From NCBI GenBank assembly GCA_016617785.1, contig JADILM010000010.1, forward strand, positions 186,001 to 250,000: 64,000 nucleotides of DNA, in the 5' to 3' direction. The translations under genes and the position numbers were made by a program. Numbering within the stretch: the stretch's first letter is position 1; each line of letters starts with the position of its first letter. The stretch is from Sporobolomyces roseus (lineage: Eukaryota; Basidiomycota; Microbotryomycetes; Sporidiobolales; Sporidiobolaceae). Shown one piece after another: positions 46,828 through 56,935 of this stretch. Under the pieces are notes generated by a model. The model saw only the letters and a program-made list of their open reading frames with translations, was not told where the DNA came from and made no database searches.

Positions 46828-48072
46828 TCAAGCACCGATTTTGATCGACTCCTTAGCAGACTTCTCGGAGTCCTCACCGAAGACGTTGATAGGCCACCTG
46901 GGAGAGTAGGTCATGGGGACGTTGTATCGCTTGGTACCGTCGGTCTCCTCAATCTTGTCAATAGCCTCGATGTCCTCCTTGGAAAGTTCGATTTGCTTGA
47001 AGTTCGACTTGATGCGCGACTCCTTGACCGACTTGGGGATGACAGAGTGTCCACCGACGGTAGCCCATGCGATGAGACTGCATATCGAAGAAGATAAGAA
47101 TCAGTAGTCGAACTTTGCACGATGCGAGGACAAAGTCGAAGTTGTGAACTCACACTTGAGCGGGTTCGACACCGTTCTTCTCGGCAATTCGCTTGATCTC
47201 CTTGTGTTCGAAGAGAAGGGGAGCACCGATGGTGTTGTTTCCGAGAGGAGAGTAAGCGGTAACGTGAATGTTGTTCTTCTTGTGGTGGGCGATGAGCTCG
47301 GGTTGCTTGAGGAGAGGGTGACGTTCGATTTGGTTGACAGCGGGAGCGGTTCCAGTAGCCTTAGTGATGGCGTCGATCATCTCAGCGTTCATGTTGGAGA
47401 CACCGATGGCCTTGACTTTCTTGCCGTCGAGCAACTTGACCATAGCCTTCCATGTGTCGACAAGAGTGGTCTCTTGATCGATCTTGGTCTCGTCACCGTC
47501 CTTGGGGAAGAGGTTCTTAGCGAGGTCTCCCTCAGGAACGAAGGGAACGGGCCAGTGGATCTGAATCGTCGAAGTACTGAGTCAGGACGGTTCTTTCCGG
47601 TTCGAGGATGAGCCAGGGGATGCTCCGTGACTCGAAGGGTTCGAGGAAGCGAGCAATGAGGAAACGAGGAAGCGAAACTCACGAGGTAGAGGTCGAGGTA
47701 TTCGAGTTGAAGTTCCTTCAAGGTGTCCTCGAGGGCAGCCTCGACGTTTTCGGGCTTGTGGGAGTTGTTCCAGAGCTTGGAGGTGATGAACATCTCCTCA
47801 CGCTTGACACCAGCAGCCTTGATTCCCTCACCGACCTCGTTCTGCGATGAAAATGAAACGTATTCTACGTCAACTTTCGCTCTTTCTCCCTGGTTCATAC
47901 GAAAGTAGAAGCTTACCTGGTTTTGGTAAACCTTTGCGAGATCGAGGTGACGGTAACCAGCCTTGAGGGCGGCTTCGACAGCGGCCTTGACCTCTCCAGG
48001 AGCTGATTGCCAGGTTCCGAAACCGATTTGTTCGATCTTGAGTCCGTTGTTGAGTTCGACAGTAGCGACCAT
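46828..48072 (-). CDS. NADP-dependent aldo-keto reductase (Gcy1/Ypr1-like)
   Basis: Reduces carbonyl substrates with NADPH; substrate not predictable. Exons 47917-48072, 47683-47841, 47154-47560 and 46828-47077 encode 323 residues, the usual length. The catalytic tetrad can be followed: Asp and Tyr in [20 protein letters not shown], Lys in FITSKLWNN and His in IHWPVPF. The signature [20 protein letters not shown] and the cofactor-binding [20 protein letters not shown] are present. The start is the first Met of exon 1 ([20 protein letters not shown]). It lies in the spacer between the arms of inverted repeat 2 and is not duplicated here. It may originally have been the neighbour of GET4. Confidence 0.95.
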
Positions 48073-48653
48073 TTTGTATTATTCTGTGAGAGATGGGGGA
48101 AGAAGTGACACGAAGCAAAAAGGTTAAAAATGAAAGAGCGAGAGTGGGGGTTGAAGGAGAAAGAGAGAAGGGAATCAGCTGGTGCTCCATGAGGGGAGTA
48201 AAGAACAGGGCTGTACTAACCTTTTATGTGAGGATGAGTCTTGAAAAGTGAAGGAGAAGAGAGAGAGAGGGAGAGAGAATCAGGTTTGCCGCGAGGTTTT
48301 TCCAACTTTTTCTCAAAAAAATGTCGTCAAAGTCAAAAACCCCCACTCAAGTCATTTCCAATCTTACTATAGCGAACCGGATCCACTGGCTCCGTTTGCA
48401 GATCATCGACGAATGGCTTCGTTGCGAGTGGAGGCCGTCGGATCGATCAAAACTCGTCGAACTCTGAATTTTCGTTCTTCGAGCTTCTTCGACGTCGCGA
48501 AGCTATTCGATGAATGCTCAAGATGACGCTACGACTCTCGATTTACGCTACTTGACGTGTGAAACGTCGACGAAAAAGACCGGAAGCGATTCGACAGAGT
48601 ACTGAACTTGGGTATACCTTTGCGAGATTACGAAGGCTATTAACTACGATCTC
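48073..48653. other. intergenic, GET4 to aldo-keto reductase
   Basis: Upstream region of the reductase and 3' flank of GET4, both on the minus strand. No supported gene. Confidence 0.4.
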
Positions 48654-50208
48654 TCATCTCCCACCTGAAGCAGGCATTCCACCACCTCCTCCTCCTCCTC
48701 CTCCAAACATGTTCGCCATCATGTCCATGAGCGGGTTGCCTTGTCTAGCAGGTTTGATGCCAAAGTAAATTTCACCGAGAGCTGCGATTGACTGTTTACA
48801 GCGGAAGAAAGCCACTGGTGTCAGCGTAGCGCTTTGCGGATAGAATCGAAGCGTAGAGCACTATAGAGGAATATTTGTAGGCTTACCTCCTTGAGTTCGC
48901 CTTGTTTCAACCAAGGGATCTGTTTCTCATACCTCGTTACCAAACCTTGCCAAACTCTCGTTCCTTGACCCCTAACCGCCCTCATCTCTCCATTACTAGC
49001 CTTCTGTTTCTCTACTGCTTCTCCGACACCTGCTTGAGCGGCTCTGACGGCGAGTTGGAGGAAGTTGAGAGATGCCAGCTTCGTCATGAGGAGTTCATCG
49101 GATGCTGGAGGTGAAGGGGAACTGGCGAGAGGGGTACCAGGAGGAGGATAGGGGAAGCGAACGACGAGGAGTGAGGGGTAGGCGGCGAGTGCGAGGGAGA
49201 GGAAGTGAGAAAGGAAAGTACGAGCGGCGAGGATAGCAGTCGATTCGAGGTAACTGCAAAACACGCGCTCAGGTCAGGCCGACATTCAGTGTGATATCAA
49301 AAGAGAGCTCTGGGCGTACCTGAGAGTACCACGAGCAGCGTAACGACCAACAGCAGTTTGACCCTCTTCGTCTAATTTACTCCAGTCGAAAAGCACGTCG
49401 GCCAAGGTGCGAGCAGCGCTCTGTGTCGGGCAGACGAGAAGATGCAGAGAGGCTTGGTGATAGTTCAGCTCTGCCGATTCGAAGCGAACAAACGTCAGGA
49501 CACGTCGAAGAGAGCAGAAAAGCAGAGTGAAAACGGACCTTTGTAGAAAGCTTCTCCGAGATATTGATGAATCTCGACATCTCCCGAAGGTCCAGATCCA
49601 GTCTTTGCACTCCATCTTTCGAAAGAAGACAGGGTCAATCATCAGAACTCGAGGAAAGAGCGTTTCGAAGAACTTACGAGAAGATGCAATCGGTCAAAAT
49701 CTTCCTCCACGCTCCAGCGGGACCAGTGAGAGCGATAAGCTGGATCATCTTGTCTGTACATCGAAGCGAGGCATAGGTCAGTCACAACTTCGAACATTCC
49801 TCCCTTTGCAATGAAGCGACCTCGTCATCTCTACGAGACAGTCGTTGAACTGAATGGAACTCTATCTGGTATGACATGTAGATGAAACGGTAGCTCACCT
49901 CGTTCTTCCTTTCCACACCCGACTTCTCTCGCTTTCCACACGTCTTCGATCAACATGACGGCCAAATCGACTCCACTACCGACTTGTCCCTTCTCCAGTA
50001 ACCTCCTAGAAGCGTCCCATAGACCTTGACCAGCTTCCTGCGCTTTCTTATCGTACGGGAGAGTCGCGGTAGAGCCTGGAGGGGGACCTCCTCGACGAGG
50101 TGGAGCGAGTAATCGAGTTGCCGTAGTTCTTGCTTTCTGATGCGCTGAATAGTAGTCACCTGCAGTGAGAAAGTCTAGGACTTGCTGATGAGCTGCACTT
50201 GTAGTCAT
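48654..50208 (-). CDS. GET4: GET4 homologue, tail-anchored protein targeting
   Basis: Get4 bridges Get5 and the Get3 ATPase to deliver tail-anchored proteins to the ER. Exons 49899-50208, 49678-49753, 49539-49615, 49320-49470, 48887-49253 and 48654-48791 encode 372 residues. The alpha-solenoid pattern is evident: VLDFLTAGDYYSAHQKARTT near the start, then VDLAVMLIEDVWKAREVG, and the family motif GDVEIHQYLGEAFYK followed by ELNYHQASLHLLVCPTQSAA. It ends in a run of nine Gly and PASGGR. Introns are GT-AG and keep frame throughout. The 5' part (to about 50,000) is duplicated in the left arm of inverted repeat 2. Confidence 0.9.
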
Positions 50209-50421
50209 GTTGAAGTAGTGAAGGACAAGGGCAAGGAGAAAAGGGAATTCATCTTTCCGACTTGAACCATTCACTCTCGACTCGAAAGAACGACTGAGAA
50301 CGACTCGAATACGATCAGAAGCGTACTAGATATTCTATGAATAGTCGCAAGGTGAGCCGCTTTCCTCTCATCTTGTTCCTCTCCTCGATTCAGACTCATC
50401 TCTTCTCGTTGTTTCCAGTCA

Positions 50422-51720
50422 ATGAATCGCCTCTCCTTACTCCCAAATGAGCTCCTCGACGACATTTTCGACCTCGCTCACTCCCCTACCCAACCCCTCA
50501 CTGGTCCCCTATCGAAACGCCTTCTCCCCTTCTTCCACCGTTCATTCTATCGAGACATCCTTCTTTCGAGCTACGAACAATTCGATCGGCTGTGCCGAAG
50601 CGGCCAGACTCGACCTGACCTCGTGTCTCTCGTCCTCGCTCTGAGGATCGAGATTCCGATCCTCAAGGATGCAGAAGGTGATTCGATCGAAACTAAGGAT
50701 CCAAACTTCCCTTCGGACGCTGCCGTGGTCGGGCTACTCTCCCAGCTGCTCCATCTGCAGAAAGTTCGAATCCGAGGCTCTTCACGAATCGTAACTCTCC
50801 TCCTCACCCCACCAGACGAAAGGAGGTTCCCATTCTGCTCGAAACTTCGCGTTCTCCAGCTCTCAACTTCCTTCGACCCGCACCCTGACCCCTTCCGATT
50901 CATTATGCTCTCCACCGTCCACCAATATCAGTCACTTGTCACCTTCAACCTTGACGTTCGTCGACTGGAGCCGAGCATCGAACCTGGAATCGTCGACGCA
51001 GGTGCAGAGATCGACAATCCCCTCCGTCTCCTTCCCAGCCTTTGTGGTCTATCCTTGCATGGTCCAATCATCGCTTCCCCGTACGTACAACGGATCGTCG
51101 GGTCTGCGCCGAATATCATCGACCTCGTTCTCCTCATCTTCGGCTCGTCGTTCCCACCCATTCGCGAGCTCCTCAACAGTGTTGAGCATCCCGAACACCT
51201 TGAAGCACTCACTCTGGCAGTACTGGGTGATGACATGGTGTCGTCCGAGATCCTTCAGCCCCTCGAACTCTTCACCAACCTCAGATCGCTCAGCCTCGAC
51301 TTTCCCGGTTCCTTCGACGACATCGTACCCGCACTCTCACTCTCGCAGGCGCCTCTCTTCATCTTCGACCTCGGCTCGCTCTGCACCGTTCAGCTCACCG
51401 CTCTCACCGGAATCATCAGCGGAACTACAAAGATCGAAACTTTGGCTATTCTCAAACTCGATACTGTCAAAGCCACAAGAGGAAAGCCTATCCCGAGAGA
51501 TATGGGTCGAGATGAAGTGAGTGAGCTAGATCTCGATACGTTGGGTTGGAACCTACCAGACTGGTATGATAGCTTCAGTCGAGATGGATTCAAAGTCTTC
51601 CTCGAGCTGGCGGAGAAGGAGGAAGTTGTCGTCTTGGGAAAAGCCGTTGATGCGTTGGAGATCGAAGATGAATGGGAAGAGGAGATGAAGTATTACAGGT
51701 CGGTGGTAGAATCGCTTTGA
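50422..51720 (+). CDS. F-box-like protein, IR2 right copy
   Basis: Single exon, 432 residues, the same length as the left copy. It begins MNRLSLLPNELLDDIFDLAH (F-box-like helix) followed by PLSKRLLPFFHRSFYRDILL. Leucine-rich strands (LLHLQKVRI, LRVLQLSTSF, LFTNLRSLSLDFP) lead to the C-terminal block DLDTLGWNLPDWYDSFSRDG and EDEWEEEMKYYRSVVESL. The start Met aligns with the left copy. Head-to-head with GET4: the two start codons are about 210 bases apart, so they share a promoter region. Confidence 0.75.
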   Translation: MNRLSLLPNELLDDIFDLAHSPTQPLTGPLSKRLLPFFHRSFYRDILLSSYEQFDRLCRSGQTRPDLVSLVLALRIEIPILKDAEGDSIETKDPNFPSDAAVVGLLSQLLHLQKVRIRGSSRIVTLLLTPPDERRFPFCSKLRVLQLSTSFDPHPDPFRFIMLSTVHQYQSLVTFNLDVRRLEPSIEPGIVDAGAEIDNPLRLLPSLCGLSLHGPIIASPYVQRIVGSAPNIIDLVLLIFGSSFPPIRELLNSVEHPEHLEALTLAVLGDDMVSSEILQPLELFTNLRSLSLDFPGSFDDIVPALSLSQAPLFIFDLGSLCTVQLTALTGIISGTTKIETLAILKLDTVKATRGKPIPRDMGRDEVSELDLDTLGWNLPDWYDSFSRDGFKVFLELAEKEEVVVLGKAVDALEIEDEWEEEMKYYRSVVESL

Positions 51721-52261
51721 ACCCCTCATGTACTTTCAGACCTCGCTGGAGTAAAACTTTGCTGTTTTTTCGCCTATCTTTCCTTCCTTTCCTTGATAGG
51801 CTATGAGATCGCTTCGAACGGTCGCTGCTTCTCCTCGATTGGCTCTAGTTTGGACGAAGGATTCGACCCTTTCTCGATGTAAAACGAAACAAGAGCATTC
51901 CGAACTATCTAAGCGCTCTCTTGTTCATCCTGGTCCTCCTCGACTCGTTTGACCCCCTTCAATCGCTTCTGAACGAGATCATTGAAAGGCTGTTTCGAAA
52001 GCTTTGTTGACGATTTCTCGTTTCTTCTTCACTTCCCTCTCGATCCCTCTTCTGTTTCATCTCATCTTCTCTCGCTCGGCGCCTGTGAGCTGTTGTGGTT
52101 TCTAAAAGTCTCTCAGCTGCTTCTTCAGTACGAAGAATCGCATCGAAGTTGTAAAAACCTTTCTCACGATTTTACGACTCTCCAAAACTCTCCTCTCCTC
52201 GCTGTCTAGAAGCAGTAAAGGTTCGAACGAAAGTCTACTGCATTGCTCAAAGTCTAATCTT
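51721..52261. other. intergenic within IR2 right arm
   Basis: Convergent 3' flanks of the F-box-like gene and secreted-protein copy B. No supported gene. Confidence 0.35.
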
Positions 52262-53440
52262 CTACAAGACATCCCCTCCCTCTTCCTTCTCCTTCTTCTT
52301 CAATTCCTCCTCTTCCCTGAGTTTCTCCAAATCGATAGCCAACTTTGCTGCATCTTCGTCCTTGTTTTCATTCTCCTTCTCAAAGTTGACCTCGTTGTAC
52401 TTCTTGGAATCGAGCGCTTGATCCTTGTCGAGGTTGAAATGGTGAGAACGATCGTTGGCGTCGAGGAATCGATCATTATCTTGAGAGACTTTCAACTTTA
52501 GCTTGTGGAATCGTCCGAATTGATCAAAGTATCCTCCTCCTCCTTCAAGGTCGTCGTTGTACAATCCACCTAGATCAACAGCAGAGTCAGTCGAGCTCAA
52601 AGTGAGAGAAGAGAGAAAAAGTCGAGAAAACTCACCATCGAATCCTTCTCCTCCCCTCTTGTCAATGTAACGACATTCGTAACCTCCACAATCTTCCCTT
52701 CCTCCTCCTCCATAGAATCCTCCATCGAAAAGTCCTCCCCCTCCATCATAGAGCCCTCCTCCACCACTCCTGAATCCTTGTCCCCTTCCAATCTCCTCAA
52801 ACCTTCCTCTATCGAATCCAGATCCATATTCACTCTCCCTTCCTCCTCCTTCAAATCCACCAAATCCGTCACCTAATCCTCCTCCCCCATAACCATAGAA
52901 ATCACCAAAAGTTCTCCTCCTCAAAATCCCTCCGTCTCCCTTTCCCTCTTTCTCCTTCTCCTCCAATTCCTTCTCCAACTTGTCTTGCGTCTCATCAGTC
53001 AAATCCTTTTGATTCTCATCCTCGTTGACCTTGAGACGATTCTTGGCTTTGAGTTCGTTGAAATCTTTCTCGTTGAACTTGACCTTGTCTTTCGAAGAAG
53101 AGGAATGTTGGAGAGCGAGGAGGAGTTGAGCGCGTTGAGCTTCAGAGAGTTTAGAGAGGTCGAGAGTAGAGAGGAAGGAAGGTGAGATTGATCCTCCTCC
53201 GAGACCGAGGACTGGGAATCAACGGAAAGAGTCAGCTCAAGAGCAGTCGGAGGAAGGAGAGAGGGGTAGCTCACTATCTCCCAAACCAGATAGACCGTTC
53301 GATCCTCCTTCATATCCAGCAGTTACTCCTCCTCCTCCTTCGTTGACTCCCCTCTTGAAGATTGGAGAAGCGATTGAAAAAGTTGCGAGACTGAAGAGTG
53401 AGAGTGAAGAGAAGAAGAGGGAAGTGGTAGAGTAGCGCAT
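52262..53440 (-). CDS. secreted Gly/Asp/Lys-rich protein, copy B
   Basis: Three exons, 53275-53440, 52636-53211 and 52262-52569; 349 residues. Almost identical to copy A in signal peptide, dibasic site, Gly-rich block and charged tail. Differences are single residues, small Gly-run indels and the last residues (GGDVL here, a long Gly run and VEFL in copy A). Intron positions are the same. The high identity of this low-complexity coding sequence across an inverted repeat suggests recent duplication or gene conversion. Function unknown. Confidence 0.8.
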
Positions 53441-54778
53441 ATTGTCGGCTTGAACTAGTCTTTGAGGTTGAGAATGTTGTTGGTAGAGTGTTCTAGTAGT
53501 TGAGGAGGGAGTGAAGTGAAGAGGAAGAGAGAAAGTGAAGAAGAGAGAAGAAAGAGGGAAATGAGGAGGGAAACAGAGTATATACCCTTTCGCTTCTCCT
53601 TCGCAGTCAAAGGGACACCAGCGCAGTGAAGTGCGAAGAGGGAGAATGAGAGGGAAAAAGGGACGATCAGATCTCCGGAGAGCGAGACAAGCGAGAAAGA
53701 AAGAGCGAAACGTCGAGATAAAGCTCTCAAACATAGCATGGCATGTAGAGGAAGAGCGTAGGAGTTTAGCGAGAGTTGAGCGAGCGAGCGAGAATGAAGG
53801 GAGAAGGTTGAGAAGGAAGAAGCGATCAAGATCGACTCTATCCAAGCGGGCTGCGTCTGTGGACTCGATGCAAAATCAGCTCTCTGTACCGATACGAGCA
53901 TGGATGGAATCCGTGATATTGCGAGACTGTGAGACGTAGGAAGAGTTCGAAATCAGTTCGAGGTCAAGAGTTTTCGAACTTCGTCGCAACTCACCTCTTT
54001 CTCTGAACCGCGACTCTACAATCAGCGACCGAAGTTCGACATGAGTGAATTATTCGCACTGGCCTTGCCCGTGCCCAATGGAACAGAGAAGGAAGAAGAT
54101 TGGGAAGGAAGAAGCGAAAAGTCGGACACCTGGAAAACATCTCGCTCTTGAGGCTCGGCAGCGTACCGATAGCCTAATGTTGTCAGACAGGTGCAGATTC
54201 ACTGAAGGAGTGTAACGATGTGAGCGCATCAAGAGCCACATAGTCTGATAAAAAGACAAGGGATTTCGAGAATCCAATGCCAACTCACCTCTATCTTGCT
54301 GCACGTCGAAGCCGATTTGATCGGGTTGAAGGGAGATGATCTGACAGGATATCATTCGCATACTGTAAGCCTTGCGATACCTGGAAGTCTGAATGTGGTG
54401 GTCAGCAACTCTGCGAAAACATTCCGATGAAAGCGGAAACTTGACTCAACCAATTCGCTATTGCGCTGCTGGGTTCAGCGGTCCCAGTAGAAGTCATCGA
54501 AGCTCGGGAGCAGTCATTTGGGAGCGTTGGTAGAGTCTTGAAGGGACTGAGCGAGAGAAGGACGAAGCGAAAGGGAAGAGCGAGACTTGAAGTAAGCAGA
54601 GCTGAAGAGCTCCTTAAGCAGAAAGAGAAGCCCTAGTAGCGTACTGCGATCAGCTAGAGCACGATATACTGAGCGAGTGAAGCGTGCGAAGTCAAGAGAG
54701 ATGAATCATAACTTGCACCTCTCCATCATTTCACCCACTCACCAGATCAGCTAGGAGTCACTCGTAGCATTCTATATC
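53441..54778. other. intergenic, IR2 outer edge to WD40 gene
   Basis: About 200 bases at the left belong to the IR2 arm (promoter of copy B). The rest is unique. Open frames on the minus strand (for example 54050-54361) lack domain or splice support. Confidence 0.35.
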
Positions 54779-56590
54779 ATGTAAGCTCTCATCCAAAAGT
54801 GTCAGAACTCGAATCAACCTCGTCCTCGTTGATTCACCTTCCCCTCCTCATCATTCAATTCCCGAACCTCTATCTCTCCACTCTCTCAACTCCTGAGCCG
54901 TGAAAGAGCTACGTAAGCTGACACGGACTCTCGAATGTACAGGGCGCCATCAATGTTGGATTATCATTCAGATTGTTCCACCTTCGCACTCTCCATTTCA
55001 CCTCTCTCAAACTCTCACCCTTCCTCCCTCAAGCTAGCCATCGGATCTTACAACGAACACCGCTCCTCTCTACCCTCCACTTCCTCCTCTTCCTCTCAAC
55101 AACAACAGCAGCAACAAGGGAACAATAACTTGACAATCTGTTCTCTCGACCCCTCTTACCTCGACTTGGAGGATGATGATCAGGACGATTCCGAGCTTGC
55201 ATTGAGATCAAGAACGACGGGAGCGAGGGTTCAAGCAGGATCAGCGTTTCAACCAACGGCAAGAGCAAATTTAGTTTATCCTCCTTCGGCAGTACAGTTT
55301 GCGCCGGCTCGATTGTCGGCGAGTTTGGGAGGTGGGGATCAGCAGAGAGAGGTTGTGGCGACTAGCTCAGAGTGCTTGAGATTGTGGGATTTAGTTACGG
55401 GGGATGAGGCGGGAGCAGGAGGAGGAGGAGGATTCGTCGGACAAGGAGGTTCGCAGCAGTCGAGAAGTAGACTGGTTAGTAGAGCGACATTGCAGAATGT
55501 GAGTCGAGTTGGGGGTATGACCTATCTGTGCGAAAGGAAGTTGACGATAGATTCTCGTTGACTGGGTCTCACAGTCGAAAGCGGATTATTCTGCACCATT
55601 AACTAGTTTCTCCTGGTCTGTTCTCGAACCAACACATATCGTCACCTCTTCAATTGACACAGTACGCTCTCCTTATCTCTTCTATCGCGCGCCTTCCTCG
55701 CTGACTCTCCCACAATCGCAGACCTGCACAGTGTGGGACATCTCAACGGGAGCTCCAGTGACTCAACTAATCGCGCACGACCGAGAAGTTTACGACGTGG
55801 CGTGGTCCCCTGCATCACGAGAAGTGTTCGCTTCAGTAGGAGCAGACGGTTCCGTTCGAATGTTTGACCTCCGTTCCCTCGAGCATTCGACAATCCTCTA
55901 TGAAGCCGCGCCTTCCCCTTCTTCGTCAACCTCCTCCAGCGCAAAACGCAATGGCTCAACCGGTTCAAATTCTTCCCCTTCAGCTTCCTCCTCCTCCACA
56001 ATCCCATCCCCTCTACTGCGACTCGCGTTCTCTCCAACTTCTCCAACGTATCTCAGTGTGGTTCATGCCGATTCAGGGGACGTTCAGATCTTGGACACAC
56101 GATCTCCTGGTACCCCTGCATTCGAAGTGAAGGGTCATCAGTCAGCAGTGAATGGGATGGCGTGGGGTGGTGAAACGATGCATCAAAACTCTTCTTCCTC
56201 TTCATCTTCCGAAACTCCTGGTCCAGGTTGGTTGGCTACTGTCTGTAAGTATCCTTCTCCCCTCTCTTCTTCCTTGCGTATAAGCTGATGATAGTGGTGA
56301 ACAGCGGATGACTCGACACTGTTACTATGGGATTTAACGAATACTCAACCGAACGCTCCTTCGACCTCGAGGAGTGTTCCGCAGACTCCGAAAACGATCG
56401 AGAAACCTAGTTTGGCGTATACTGCTCCTGGAGAGATCAACAATGTTACGTGGGGTGGAGGAGGGGATTGGGTAGCGATTGGATGTGGGAAATTGGTCAG
56501 ATGCTTAAAGTCAGTCAACAACTCCCTTTGTTCTCACCCACTCCGGCAAGAGATACTGATCGAAGGTTCCCGCGTCCTGACAGAGTTTGA
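54779..56590 (+). CDS. WDR68: WD40 protein, WDR68/DCAF7 (AN11/TTG1) type
   Basis: Conserved WD-repeat scaffold that binds DYRK-type kinases and acts as a DDB1-CUL4 adaptor in animals; role in this fungus unknown. Exons 54779-54780 (AT of the start), 54943-55498, 55575-55661, 55722-56244, 56305-56509 and 56566-56590; 465 residues. The start codon is split: AT|GTAAGC at 54781 and GTACAG|G at 54942, with a CTGAC branch site. An ATG at 54935 would start MYRAPSM in the same frame without splicing. The family core is unmistakable: TCTVWDISTGAPVTQLIAHD, REVYDVAWSPASREVFASVG, ADGSVRMFDLRSLEHSTILY. A Gln run and Gly/Ser-rich insertions make it longer than plant or animal relatives. The last exon assignment is the least certain. 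Confidence 0.85.
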
Positions 56591-56935
56591 AAGCTTTGCC
56601 CGAACTCAATCGATAAACCCTCCTTCGTCGTTTCTCTCTTTTCTTGTTGATTCCTTTATTTTCTCGGGCTTTCTCTTATACCCCCCCCGTCAACTCTCGC
56701 CTGCTGCAATTATGCTACTTCGAGTCTGAGACTCGACACACCTCACGATGCTCGAGCGAGATCAGAAGAGAGGTGTCTGAGAAAGAAGAACTGCTATTTT
56801 CGATGATTACGGCGAAGGAGTAAAACAGAGAGAAGACTAAACAAGATGGACAAGCAACATAGACACAAACGAAGAGAGAGTCCAAGTAGATACAGCGAAC
56901 AGAAAGAATGGAGGACTGACTCTTGAGCGATTCCT
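56591..56935. other. convergent intergenic
   Basis: 345 bases between the WD40 gene and the bHLH gene. No supported gene. Confidence 0.35.

Larger units (their letters stand above)
50000..53640. repeat. inverted repeat 2, right arm
   Basis: Mirror of 42668-46327, carrying the 5' part of GET4, an F-box-like gene and the secreted-protein gene in the opposite order and orientation. The inner boundary falls inside GET4 exon 1. The outer boundary is about 200 bases upstream of the secreted-protein start, where shared upstream sequence (GTCCCTTTGACTGCGAAG) ends. Confidence 0.9.

Noticed and set aside
54050..54361. Minus-strand open frame and nearby splice-like signals in the 53.4-54.8 kb gap
   Set aside because: The short segment MRMISCQIISLQPDQIGFDV looked exon-like, but neighbouring exons could not be joined into a plausible protein.
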